Source: Lycocorax pyrrhopterus obiensis (taxonomy: Eukaryota > Chordata > Aves > Passeriformes > Paradisaeidae). From it: DNA of 64,000 nt. Position 1 is the first letter of the stretch, and each line of letters opens with the position of its first letter. Both the position numbers and the translations under genes were made by a program. The stretch lies in the NCBI GenBank assembly GCA_014706295.1, contig JACSVZ010000015.1:54557535-54621534 (forward strand), given 5' to 3'. The notes below the pieces were generated by a model. That model saw only the letters and a list, made by a program, of their open reading frames with translations, did not search any database and was not told where the DNA came from. Shown in pieces: positions 51,301 through 62,268 of this stretch.

Positions 51301-54300
51301 TGTTTGTTTATCAGCCCATTATTCTGAAGCTTCATTTAGTGTTAGCAAATTTAAGCCAGAAACATGTATTTTCCAGATTCAGAGCAGATCACAAAACTGC
51401 AGACTTTGCAGGAATAAGTAAATTGAAACAAACAGGGGCAAAAGAGGCGTGTTTCTGATACTTGTTTATTTCAAAAGATTTCTTGCACCCTGATCCCGCT
51501 GTACAACTTACAGGTGGCATCACAGCTGCTGTGTGAGGCCTTAGAACTGGGTAAGAACTGCAAGAAGACTATCTATGAGGTTGTGTTTATGAAAAAGGTG
51601 CCAGGACTGAGAACCTCTGCTTCTTTTTGTAATCTTAATTTCCACCCACATGCATACAGACAAACCTTTTAATGTCTTCTGCATACTTGCAGGGAGTCCT
51701 GTCCTCCCTGTCATAAACTCGTTGCTTGCTAGCTCCCACTTTGAAGGTGGCAAAGTCTCTCTGGTGTTCTTCCAGCTTGGGGGCAGATAATTAAGGCTCA
51801 TTCCTATCCATGCCTGAGCCCTTAACAGGATTTGTTTTTTATTATAAGGCAGAACATCCTTTTCCATCCTCTGGCTTGGGAAATACTTAAATACCAAGTG
51901 TTTGTGTAAAGCTTTTTCATTTTAAAAATTATGTAATCTGCACAACCAACCTGCAAATCTTACAGGAATCATTGACATTGTTGTATGAAAGTGTAGTGCT
52001 TATTACTAATTGGGCTGAGACAAGAAACAAGGCTAATCCATCACTGTGAAGTGAGAATAGTCATGGGGTGTGCATGATCCAAGCGTGGGCCCACATTGTC
52101 TCAGCTCCAAACTCGTTTGTACCTCAGAAGGCCTCTGCTGTGCCATCTCCTCCTGCCTGTGTTACCACCATGGCTTTTTAAGATGATCAGAATGATCTCG
52201 TTCAGCTTTTCCTGTCATGTGTTCACATGCAGCTGTTGGTACCTAGGCTGTGGCTGGTTTCTTGTGGCTTTTTTTCCCCCTCCCCTGAGCACTTGGGCGC
52301 ACTGTAACACTGACGGTGTTTGGCCCCTGCTGCCCATACGAACCCCCGTTCCTGGCATGCCAAGGCGGTGCGGAAGCACCAGGCTGTAATGCAGGATGTC
52401 ACAGGTGGCAGCAGGCCAAAGCAAAGGGTGTTTCAGAGTGTCTGGCCCAGATAGTTCACTGTGCTGTGCTCTGCTTGCTCAGGATGACAAGGGACAATAA
52501 GAGAGCACACAAGCTCTGTCCCAGTTTTAATGGTTTTCTGTATCAGCCCTAGTATAAAGGGTTCTATTAAAGTAGTTCAGAGATTTGCCCCTAGTTTTAC
52601 AAACTCTCTATGGCCTTATATATTTGGAGCCAGGAGTAGTTTATGTTAAGGTTTCAAATTAAATTTAAAGTTACTAGTTTTCTGCATTACTGAGCATGAG
52701 AAGGATCTGATAGGGGTTAAGACAGATGTCAGTTACCCCCTTCCCTTTTTTCTTTTAGTTTAGTTTTAAGTCCTTGTTAACAAATCAGGGACAGAGTAGT
52801 TGATATGCTAGTGTTGGGAATACATTGATTAAAGATTGACATATCCAAATGCTTGTCTGGTTTTTCCAGCTGTCAAGCAAAATTACACACCTTCCCTACA
52901 AATCTTGCCTGACGTAAGCGTGTCTTAAGTGTGTGTACACTTTCATTGGCTGGTGCAGCCAGGAGAAGAGAGATGTGCTGGTTTGTGCTCCTGTAGCCAC
53001 TTAAAGTGCTGTAGCTACACTGGTACATTCCCTGAGCATGAATGCATTATGGAGGCACATCTCCTGGTTCACTTTATTGATGTAGATTTTGGGGACAGAT
53101 GATTAACCAGTCTGAAACATTCTTATGCTGGTATGGCAGCCTACATGTTTGAGGTTCTTCTAGTTTTGTTATTTTCTTGTGGTGGGGGGAAACCCAAGGC
53201 TAAAACTAAACCCTCAATTTTAGCTCTATTCAAAGGAGTTAAACTGTAGATCTGAGTATGCACCTCTTACTGCTGCTTCTCTATTGTCATGGTTTAAGCC
53301 CAGCTGGAAATTCTGCCAGCCCTATTTCTGGGGCTTGCTCAACCCCATTTCTGTCCCCCTCACCCCAGTGGAACGGGGAAAAGAATCAAAGTAAAACTTG
53401 TATGTTGAGACAAAAGCAGTTTAATAATTGAAAATAAAGTAAAATACAGTAATACTGGTTAATGAAAATAAAAGGGGGGAAAACCCCGAGTGATGCACCC
53501 TGTAACTGCTCACCACCAACTGACCCATGCCAGAACCCCTCTTCCCAAACCCAGATTGGCCTTCCTTTGGGGTTATTTGTCCCAATTTATTTACTGGGCA
53601 TGCTACTCCATGGTGTGGAATGTCCTTTTGGGTCATCTGTCCCAGCTGTGCTCCCTCCCAGTTTCTTTTGTGTGCCCTCTCACTGGCCGAGCGAGACAAG
53701 GAAAAAACCCCTTCACTTAGGATAAACACAACTCCGCAAAAATCCAAAGCATCAGTGTGTTATCAGCACCGTTCTTACTCTGAATCCAAAACACAGCACT
53801 GTAACAGCTGCTGAGAAGAAATTAACTCTATCCTAGCTGAAAGCAGGACATCTGTGCAGGTATTTTGGGACTAGCTGTTTGCACACAGCTGAATGTTTGT
53901 GTGAGTAGTTTCAGATTCAGTCAAGACACTGGTAACAAAGTAGTGGTAACAGCAGCACTAGGGATCTTTCATTATTTCTATTAACATGGCATTTTTGTTT
54001 GTAGAATGAAATGTGTCTTGCCACACAACAGCTTTCGAAGCAGCTCCTTGCCTATGAAAAGCAGGTATGTTCAGCACGTGACTTTGATTTCTTTTCTGCC
54101 TCAGCACTTGTGAAGAAGTCTGTAAATACTATGTTTTCTGGAAGTGCTCAGCGCATTTGCTTCATTTGGTTTCATGTGAAGGCAGTTGTGAATTTCCCCA
54201 GGATGTTCAAGGGAGTTGGGTCATTTCTGAGAATCTTAAAAAAAAAAAAAGAACCAACCAAACAAGTGAAAAAAAAACCCCAAAAAGGTACAAAATCTGA

Positions 54301-57300
54301 GTTAATAAATTTATGAAGATGCAAGTCAGTTTGTTCCAGTTCTATGACTTTAAAATGAGTATAATGAGAATTAAGTGTTGTCCAAAATCCATTCATTTAA
54401 CACAAGAAGAGCAGGGTAAAAGAAGTGTATTGATGAGTTTGTTTTTACATTTATTTTTATCATTTGTTTCATTTTGTAGAAATATTCATTATTTTTGTAG
54501 TAAAACGTGTTGTATTTTATATTCATCTTTATTGATTTATGGACCAAACATGTGTTTCTATTTCCAGCATTTTGCCTTAGGTAAAGGAGACGAAGAAGTG
54601 ATATCTACCCTTCATTATTTTTCAAAAGTTGTCGATGAGGTAATTTGAATTGCTAATATTCTCTTCTTATAATACAGAATATTAGTGGTTTTTCTTTGGG
54701 TCTGTCCTTTTGATTCAGAGCCTTCCCACTGAGGGCTAGATTGTACCTGGGTTTTAGAGCCATTTCATTCTGGATAAAGAAGTTTGATAACACCCTTCCA
54801 TAATGGTTAGAGCTGTTTCTGTGGCTTCATCTTGAATGCTATCCTCAGAGCAAAGCTGAACTTCCTAAGGGAACTTAAAAAGAGACTAAAACAGGATGTG
54901 TCATCTAGGCTGGGGCAATCTTTTATTTAATTCCATATTAAAATGACACTTACCTTTCTAAGCTTTAAACACTGCAGTTTGAGCCAAAACCTGCCAGGTA
55001 TGGATGCAGGGCAGCTGTGAATTGGTAAAGCTGCAGTTTAGTTGCCATGAGGTCGTGCAGAATCTAGAAATGTCTGGGGAAGGCTGCAGTACTGTGTGGT
55101 GAAGACAGTGAAGCTGTGTGCAATGCATACCCCCACTCCCTGGAGCTTTCTGCTGAGTACTGGGAGACTTTGTAAATGCTTTTGTTAGACCTGCCCATGT
55201 AACATCTCAATATAGCCTTGGTATCTAGGTCTTTCTTGCTTAGGTTTCATTTGTCACATTACTCTCTCCGCTGTGAGCAGCGCTGTGCCATCAGAAAAGT
55301 CTTGTTCTTGTTAGTCTACTTCCAACTTTGATTAAGAAGGCAAAAGGCTGTACTGAGGTCTGCTGTTTGGAAGAGGAGAGAGGGTTATGGGACAAAAAGT
55401 AAGTTAAAAATTTTAGAGCTCATGGATAACTCTAACAATGTAGTGAGAGGAATCCCAAAGGTTTGCTTTGTTTTTTTTAGGCTTTTCTTGCTGCATATGT
55501 GTTCTCAGGATACTTAAAAGGAGCATTTGTTATCACAAGTCTTGTAGTTGCTTATGTAACAACTCCAGATAAATCAAAACAAGAACTTTCTCCTTCCCAA
55601 GTACAAGAGAACAGTGCCATTTGGGGTCAGAAAGCTGAAAGCCTCTGCTCAGTTCTGTCGGTCATGTTTTCCCTCACAAGAACCTGCTCCATTCCTTGGC
55701 CTCCTTTTCCGTGTGTTAGCTACCCCTTGTGCCTGTTTCAGTTGTTTGTTCTATCAGCATTGAATTGTATTGGCTAGTGGGAAATCCTGGCTTCATCCTT
55801 ACCTGCATGAGGCTGCCTAGAGGTCTCCAGGACACTGTGAGCAAACAGGCAGAATGTCCCATCAAGGTGTGGCACCCTCCTGGTGCTCCAGCAGTGTGAC
55901 TGATAGCTGTCCTACCTGCACCCATCTCATATGCTTAGCATGCCACTGTTGACATGAGAGCCTTGCCTGCCTTCATCCTAAATGGTGGCACATGGGTGCT
56001 TTAAAACAGCTGTGTGCTGAAGTTTAGGAACACTTAGAAAAACAGGAATAGGGAAACTGCTATGAAGGTAAAATATTTGAATGGGACCTTTCATTGTGGT
56101 TGTCCCCTGTTGTGATTGTGAGTAGCCCTTGTTCGTGGAAAGGCGTAGTCATGGTGGTGGGACTGTAACTCCATGGCATAGAGACTTAACAAAAACAGGT
56201 TAATAAAGGATAATTACAGTTTAAATCCTGTTGGGTTAAGCATTAGAATTAATGGTCAAGTGAATTGCCCTAATCCGTTATGTGGGAACTGAAATGTTCT
56301 TGGATTCTTGGGAAATACCAGGCAGGAATGAAGCATTTAGGGAGACATCCCCATCTGTCTCAGATACCTTGAGAAGTGTATTTTAAGCACTGAAGTACAT
56401 TATATCCTCTGGGCACAAATGGCTGGTGTGTTCTCGTGTTTTAATTTACCTTGTGTCTTAGAACATTTCTCTGTTTCAGCTCAATATTCTTCATTCTGAA
56501 CTGGCAAAACAGCTTGCAGATACGATGGTTCTCCCAATAATACAATTTCGAGAAAAAGATCTCACAGGTAAATTTTATTCTAAGTTTCAGTTTTCCTCAT
56601 GTGTTCCTTCTTGCTTATTGCACCATAAACTGAGACATAATGCCATGTATTAATTTGTTCTTTGATGATTCACAGAAAAGTTTTTTGGGTTTTTTTTCTG
56701 CTACAGAATTTCATTGACAGGTGCATGCTTTTACTCAGACAAAACCAGTTCAAGTTCACCACATAACATTTTATGCACCATATGGTGCAAGTTTAAAAAT
56801 ACAGCTTTGTTCTTTGTTGGGTCACCGTGCTTTTACACCAGTGTAATTTCACTGAAGTCATTGATGTTATAATTGCCAGAAGGGAAATTTAGCAGTAAAC
56901 AGTATTTATCCCACTTCAGAAGTTTGGGGCTGTTTGACAAGCACAAGCAAGAATGTTGTTCTAACTTCAGAGAATAGTATATCCCCTCTTTTTTAAGGAA
57001 CCAGTCCTCTTTAAGTCCTTGCCATGCAAGGGTAGTTCCAAGTTACCTGATTTCACAAATTTGGAAATTCATTACTTAAACAGCAAGGCAGTAATGCAAA
57101 CGTTTGATGTAATTTCAAAAGAAGCAAGCTCATATTCAAGGTCAAGGACACTCTTACCTACTTATGCAACAGAAATGTGAGTTTTTACACCAGCATTTCT
57201 TTCTTTCCTTTTTTTTTTTTTTAAGCCCACTGCTCATTTCACTTGTTACAGTCCCACTTACGTCCTTCTTGTAGACATCATTTTGATGGGAGACAAAACA

Positions 57301-60300
57301 ACTACAGCAAAATGACTGGTTTAAGTTCCTGATAGTATCTGATTTGAAATTGTGAAGACATCCAGGTGTCTATGTTAATGAATACATTGTTTATCATATA
57401 CTGTCAAATATACGGTGGGATTTGGATGGTAGGATGTTGATTCCATAAACACTTCCCCACCTTTTTAATGTGACCTCAGAGATAGTAATTCTGTTTCCAT
57501 ATTTATGGGTGCTTCTCTCTTGTTCAATAAAAAAATACAAAAATGCATATGAAGCCTGCAACCAAAGCTTCAGCTGCTGCATGACAAAAAATGAAAGTTT
57601 CTTCAAATTCCCTGCATGTCAATTTTTTTTTTATTCTATCCACCACAGCATCCATTTTTTTCTGATGCAGGTTATAAGACACCATTTTTAGTAGAGACTT
57701 GGCCATATTGGAATTTCGGAGAGGGATTAAACAAGGAAGCAAGGAAGATTACCTCTGTTACTGTTTTTACTTTTGATCTTGTTACATCTACACACTGAAT
57801 ACTGTAGAAACCTTTAGATACAACTTAGTTACATATAGAAAAATTTTCTGTCTTTCTGCATCTGAGTCATAATGAAGCATTCTGGGGAAAAAAAGGTGGA
57901 GTGAAAGTGATTAATGAGTAGACTGTTAAAAATAATCAGAGACCATGATGACATCCTACAGTTTCCCCTTGGTATTTTCACAGTGGCATAATGTCTGTTC
58001 TTGTGATTGTGCTTTCATTGTAGCTTTTTGAGAGAGTTTTGCCAATTGCAGCATATGTTGGTGGAGACACTAAGAGTAGCTTGTGCCCAGCACTTGTGAA
58101 GCTAAGTTGCCTGTTCAGTCTATCTTGTCTCTACCTGTATAAGAAATGCATGGCCAGTATTTGTAATGCAAGCATCATAGCCAGCAGTCAGGTGGGTTAG
58201 ATACAAATCTCTTTTCACAGAGCAGCTTAGCAAAAAATGTTCCACACTGAGGAAGATTCATGTACAGGGAAAAGGCTTTAGTTCATACGTCTCTGGATCT
58301 TAAATTTCTCAGTATCACTTAAGCACTGTCAGGAAGTTGTTCAGAACTGCTGGTCTTTTATGATCTTTTGTCACAATAAACATACTGAAATGGTGCTTCT
58401 TTGGAGAAATGACACTGGCAGGTAAGGCATCTTTTTCGTAGTGACAACTTGCTCAATAAAATAAACTCACTCCACCCTTAATCTGCCTATTAATTTCTCT
58501 AGCAGCTGATCTGGTTTAGCATTTTCAAGACAGGTACAATGTACATATCTCTGCTGTGAAAGGGCTGGAGTGACTTGGGCAGTAAATATGCCATAAATGG
58601 TCTCAGTTGAACCAAGTGTTAACAGCTGGTTTTACTTTGAATATTTGGTTTCTCTTTTCCAGAAGTAAGCACATTGAAGGATCTCTTTGGCCTTGCTAGC
58701 AATGGTATGTGTCTCTGTTTTGTTTGTTTCTATTCACATGCAGCTGTTAGAGCTCAGAAGACATGTTTAATCTGTGCACACACACATCACATTTCTAAAA
58801 AAAAAATAATATTCCTTGTCTACAGAACATGACGTGTCCATGGCAAAGTATAGCAGGTTACCGAAAAGGAAAGAAAATGAAAAGGTAACAAATGTGAAAG
58901 GGAAAATGAAATGTTTTCATCAGCCATTCTGTCTGCATCATTGTTCATTGTGAACTTCGGAGAGCTCATTGCTTAAATTCACAGTAGCTCAGTAATACTT
59001 GTGATTTCATTTCCAAGCAGACACAAAGCTTTTAAACATCAACTCAGCAGTTACACCTGTTTTCTCCAAGTTAGGTGAGTGATCAAATATTGTGCTCAAC
59101 TAGAGCCCTTCAGATCCATGGGAGCTTTTCATATAGAGGCAATCCAAGTGACTATAAATAGCTTTGTATGGGCCTACTGTTGTACAGCTGAGGTGGTGAT
59201 GCAGTATCGCTGAGTACAATTCCTTGTGAACTGCCAGAAAGCCTTGTGTCTGCTGTTCCTAAAGCATCCATTTCTTTGCATGAACCTTCCTTTTAAATTA
59301 CTCTGTATGGACTGTCATCCCACTTAACAATGCACATAACTCTTGGTGGGATTGCTCTACATTCCTCCTCCTTTGCCCACTGGACTGCTATTCTAAAATA
59401 CATCCCTTTGTCAAAAGTGTGTGGCTGGCCCTGTCCTGAGAGTGAATCCATTCTACAGGATGGTCCTTGAAAGGAAATGCCTTACGGAACACAATGTGAT
59501 AGAGCATGCTGTGAATTATTCAGCTCTGAATTCTGCGCTTGCAGACTTGTATTGTCATCTCAGCTGCAAATAAATTTCTTGCACAGAGATCTGATCCAGA
59601 TTTTTAGTGGTGGTAGTTATGTAGTTTGTAGTCACGGGGGCTCCCCAAATGCTGAAGGGCTGACAGAGAAGGGCTTGAAGTACTTGCTTTGGGTTTTGGA
59701 TTTGCTTTCTTTGTTTCTCATCCTTTATTTTAACCTGGAGAAGTTCTGTAAATGAGAGTGATTTAAAAATAACTTGAAGATCATCAGTAAATGTATCCAT
59801 ATACACAGTAACACTGTCAACCTCTTTATTGTTTTTTATTCAGCTTAAGGCAGAAGTAGCAAAAGAAGTGGCAAATGCAAGAAGAAAGCAGCACCTTTCA
59901 TCCCTGCAGTATTACTGTGCCCTGAATGCTCTGCAGTACAGGAAGAGAGTGGCAATGATGGAACCTATGCTAGGATATACACGAGGACAGGTATTGACAG
60001 TAAAGTGTCTGTATCACTTAGACATGTTCCTGGGAAAAGTAAAACACTGTAGCTCAGGATTTATTTTGAGAACTGACAAATTACAATGAGGGTGGGGGGA
60101 AAACAACTTATATTCAGCTTGCCTAGATTCTAGCAGATTTTGTTTGTGGCAGATAGCTGAATGTTTAGATATTCAGGAAAGACACTAATGAAAAGAAAAT
60201 CCAATACGCTTCTATGCAAAATCAGCCTAGGGATAGTTTTTTCACAGCTGAGCTATCAGTGCAGTAGCATTTACTTCCACTGTTTACTCAGTCTGCACAA

Positions 60301-62268
60301 ACTCTCCTATGTAGCAGTTCCCTTCCTGGCACATAACGTTCAGCATACTGATGAGCAGTGTGCACGATGGGGAACAGAGCATGCTCTGGAGAGCTGGAAG
60401 GACAGAACAGTAGAGAGGATTGAGCATAAGGCTGGAAAATCCTTTTTCTAATTTTTATTTTACCAGCAATTTGATAGAGCATTTCTCAAGTCTGGAAAAT
60501 GTAAGACTGATAGTCTGACTCTCCAGGATATCAGGAGGATCAACAAACTAGTATTATCACAGCACTTGATTCTCGTTATCACCCATGCTAAGGATCTTGT
60601 GTGCTTTTGATTTTGATGAAAGAAGGTGTTTGAAAAATAAGAATTGGGCTATGAAAAGAGGAAAAATTGATGTGGTGCTCTGTTTGAGATTGTAGTGTGG
60701 CTCATCATCTACATCATCCTGTCTTTTGCAGCCCACGTGCCTCATTTAAAATAGGTAGTAAATGAGGATTCAGTCACTTTCCCCACCAGGAGAGTTCACA
60801 CTGCTTCTCTGCTGTAATTATCCTAAGTGAAAGAACTGCATTGGTTTCCTTTACTGGAAGCCAAACAGAACTTTCTTTCCCAGTACTTTATCTGGCAAAA
60901 CTGCCTATCTCAGTGCTTTATACAGGGAAGTCTCAGGCTGTCATGGGAATGGCTGAATAACCAGAATTGATGTTGACGCTTAAATATTGTGAACTGCCTT
61001 TCAGCCCAAATATGTATTTTCTGAATCAGTTACTCAAAACATGGGTCTCCTGTTTCACATTTCCAACAAATGAGTAGTTCATATGGAATTTTTGAGAAAA
61101 GCAGTGGCTAATAGAGGGTTCATTTGACTGAAAACTGGCATCAGCATCTAAGCTAGGGTGTGCCAGTCTATCATGAGTGGACTTTAGAGCTCTTCCCTCC
61201 TGAAGCAGGCTTCAGAAATAGAATAGGTGAATCATTCTTTAGGAGGGCATTCTTTCTTTCCTTTGTCTGTAAAGGGAGCCTGTGGTCAATAACATGGTTG
61301 CAGAAATCTGAATCTTGGGAATCTTAAATCCCAAGGCTGGGGAGTGAAATCACAAGTAAAAGTGGATGAAATAGCTAATAAATTGCTTAACATCCAAGAA
61401 TTTGCTTTTACATCTCTTCCCAGAGTAGATCACTGATTTTTGTGTGTTTACTCTAATTAATTGCACACACATGCTAGCCGTGTCCATGTTTCACTCAGTT
61501 GCCAGTAGGCTCTAATGATGGCTGTGTGCCCTGCAGCAGATAATTCAAGGTCAAGTCTATACCAGGTGCTTTGCTTTGTGTGCCTGCTGAGCCATACCAG
61601 CTAAGAGAATTAATCTTCTGTCACAAAATGTGCACTTTGGCCCTAGTAGCATTTTTTTAGCTCCTTCAGTAGAACAAAACCCATGGTAAAACTGTAGTTG
61701 ATATAACCAATTGCCCTGGAGTTTTCTGTAAGCACAGCTACACTTTCCTGACTGACTTTGCTATAGCACTTTGAAAACTTTCATGTTGGGGTTGGTAGTC
61801 CAGGTTGGGCTACTAAATCTAATGGATGATTTGTGTCCCATTCCCTTTGATGTGGTGGCATTGCACACAGCAGCTCCTAACACCACGAGCACCAGCTCTG
61901 CCCAGTGCTAGTGTGAGAGAAGCTACCTGTTCCTTTATTTGAGTCATTCAGCAAGTTCATTGGAAGCATACCTGTCAGCAGCCAGCAGCTTATCTGTGTG
62001 TGAAAGGGTGGAGAGTTGCAAAAGTGGGAAGTGCCAAGAAAGGCAATGCAGCTGTTTTGCCCATGTGTTTGATCGCCCGCCAGAAGTACCAGTCATAATG
62101 GGAGCGCTGTTCACACTCCCACAATGTTACTTGTCTGCTGAAGCCAAGAGAACCTTCAGTGTCCCTTTTTCTTGGTATTTTTCAGATCAACTTCTTTAAG
62201 AAAGGAGCAGAGATGTTTTCCAAAAGAATGGACAGCTTTTTGTCATCTGTTTCAGACATGGTTCAGAG
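39247..62268 (+). CDS. APPL2: APPL2, coding exons 1-9 (BAR domain part; 3' half beyond window)
   Basis: APPL2 is a cytosolic and endosomal adaptor with a BAR-PH-PTB layout. Its BAR-PH part dimerises, bends membranes and binds Rab5-family GTPases, and the protein modulates receptor and adiponectin/insulin signalling. Exons 39247-39300, 44031-44129, 54005-54064, 54568-54639, 56480-56567, 58663-58704, 58826-58884, 59844-59990 and 62186-62268 join in frame to 704 coding bases (234 residues plus two bases), all with GT-AG junctions. The product starts MPAVDKLLLEEALQDSPQ and follows human APPL2, not APPL1, throughout (for example NEMCLATQQLSKQLLAYEKQ). This covers most of the N-terminal BAR domain; the PH (about 277-375) and PTB domains are missing because the window ends in intron 9. 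Substitutions against human as I recall it are mild (D35E, N72H, A169N). The start is the ATG of the conserved N terminus, inside a CpG island. Confidence 0.97.
39301..44030 (+). other. APPL2 intron 1
   Basis: About 4.7 kb. The first 900 bases are part of the CpG island and include a CGGT repeat at 39341-39356. The rest is AT-rich. The open frames near 42813-43034 and 43322-43657 do not resemble known proteins. Confidence 0.85.
39341..39356. repeat. (CGGT)4 microsatellite just inside APPL2 intron 1
   Basis: Four perfect CGGT units, 41 bases past the exon 1 donor, within the CpG island. Confidence 0.95.
44031..44129 (+). CDS. APPL2: APPL2 coding exon 2
   Basis: 33 codons from TRSLLSVFEEDAG to QRVYGAQ. 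The acceptor is TTTCATTGAAG and the donor is CAG|GTAATT, phase 0. First BAR helix region. Confidence 0.97.
46845..47064 (+). repeat. 220-bp dispersed repeat, copy B (APPL2 intron 2)
   Basis: Gapless partner of 37848-38067. Its upstream neighbour keeps the same open frame for about 40 more codons (from 46714), whereas copy A is preceded by unrelated sequence. Copy B may therefore preserve more of the parent. A CCTGCAG just upstream (46827-46833) looks like a splice acceptor, so the parent could have been an exon or a retrocopy; this is speculation. Confidence 0.9.
53285..53850 (-). mobile_element. Solo LTR of an avian endogenous retrovirus, in APPL2 intron 2
   Basis: 566 bases bounded by TGTCATGGTTTAAGCCCAGC on the left and CCTAGCTGAAAGCAGGACA on the right. 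The reverse complement therefore begins TGTCCTG and ends CATGACA, as in a known avian LTR family I recall. On the minus strand a TATA-like AATTTATTTACTGGG region (about 53587-53601 on plus) sits where the family's TATA box lies. Flanks TCTAT (53280-53284) and TCTGT (53851-53855) could be a 5-bp target duplication with one mismatch, which fits the ERVL class. No internal retroviral genes. It is antisense to APPL2 and ends 154 bases before exon 3. Confidence 0.88.
54005..54064 (+). CDS. APPL2: APPL2 coding exon 3
   Basis: 20 codons, NEMCLATQQLSKQLLAYEKQ. The acceptor is TTTGTTTGTAG and the donor is CAG|GTATGT, phase 0. It lies only about 150 bases downstream of the solo LTR. Confidence 0.97.
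54065..54567 (+). other. APPL2 intron 3
   Basis: 503 bases, T-rich toward the acceptor, with an A-run at 54239-54250. Nothing else seen. Confidence 0.9.
54568..54639 (+). CDS. APPL2: APPL2 coding exon 4
   Basis: 24 codons, HFALGKGDEEVIS through KVVDE. The acceptor is TCTATTTCCAG and the donor is GAG|GTAATT, phase 0. His72 replaces the Asn I recall in human. Confidence 0.97.
54640..56479 (+). other. APPL2 intron 4
   Basis: About 1.8 kb. No repeat or conserved element recognised. The 92-codon frame at 55499-55777 is not gene-like. Confidence 0.85.
56480..56567 (+). CDS. APPL2: APPL2 coding exon 5
   Basis: 29 codons plus one base, LNILHSELAKQLAD through FREKDLT. The acceptor is TCTGTTTCAG and the donor is ACAG|GTAAAT, phase 1. 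Confidence 0.97.
56568..58662 (+). other. APPL2 intron 5
   Basis: About 2.1 kb, with a T-run at about 57207-57224. No transposon or RNA gene recognised. Confidence 0.85.
58663..58704 (+). CDS. APPL2: APPL2 coding exon 6 (42 nt)
   Basis: Completes the E codon, then VSTLKDLFGLASN plus one base. The acceptor is TCTCTTTTCCAG and the donor is AATG|GTATGT, phase 1. Only 121 bases of intron separate it from exon 7. Confidence 0.96.
58826..58884 (+). CDS. APPL2: APPL2 coding exon 7
   Basis: 59 nt: EHDVSMAKYSRLPKRKENEK, first codon split with exon 6. The acceptor is CTTGTCTACAG and the donor is AAG|GTAACA, phase 0. Confidence 0.96.
58885..59843 (+). other. APPL2 intron 7
   Basis: 959 bases. The open frames at 59477-59806 on both strands look like chance. 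Nothing else recognised. Confidence 0.85.
59844..59990 (+). CDS. APPL2: APPL2 coding exon 8
   Basis: 49 codons, LKAEVAKEVANARRKQ through MLGYTRGQ, including the conserved SSLQYYCALNALQYRK stretch of the BAR domain. The acceptor is TTTTTTATTCAG and the donor is CAG|GTATTG, phase 0. Confidence 0.97.
59991..62185 (+). other. APPL2 intron 8
   Basis: About 2.2 kb without a recognisable repeat. The 86-codon frame ending at 62199 overlaps exon 9 in a different reading frame and is not part of the protein. Confidence 0.85.
62186..62268 (+). CDS. APPL2: APPL2 coding exon 9
   Basis: 27 codons plus two bases, INFFKKGAEMFSKRMDSF then LSSVSDMVQ. The acceptor is TATTTTTCAG and the donor is AGAG|GTAACC, phase 2. 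It is the last exon in the window; the next expected segment (V-E-L-E-A-E type) was not found before 64000. Confidence 0.96.

Larger units (their letters stand above)
44130..54004 (+). other. APPL2 intron 2
   Basis: About 9.9 kb, the largest intron in the window. It contains copy B of the 220-bp repeat (46845-47064), a C-rich run (50691-50714) and a solo LTR (53285-53850). An antisense open frame of 153 codons (44798-45259) has no recognisable similarity. Confidence 0.85.

Noticed and set aside
54313..54648. 111-codon ORF over APPL2 exon 4
   Set aside because: It is exon 4 read with upstream intron sequence; the TTTCCAG acceptor and the APPL2 alignment define the exon.
61939..62199. 86-codon ORF ending inside APPL2 exon 9
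   Set aside because: Different frame from exon 9; the BAR-domain reading INFFKKGAEMFSKRM is the supported one.
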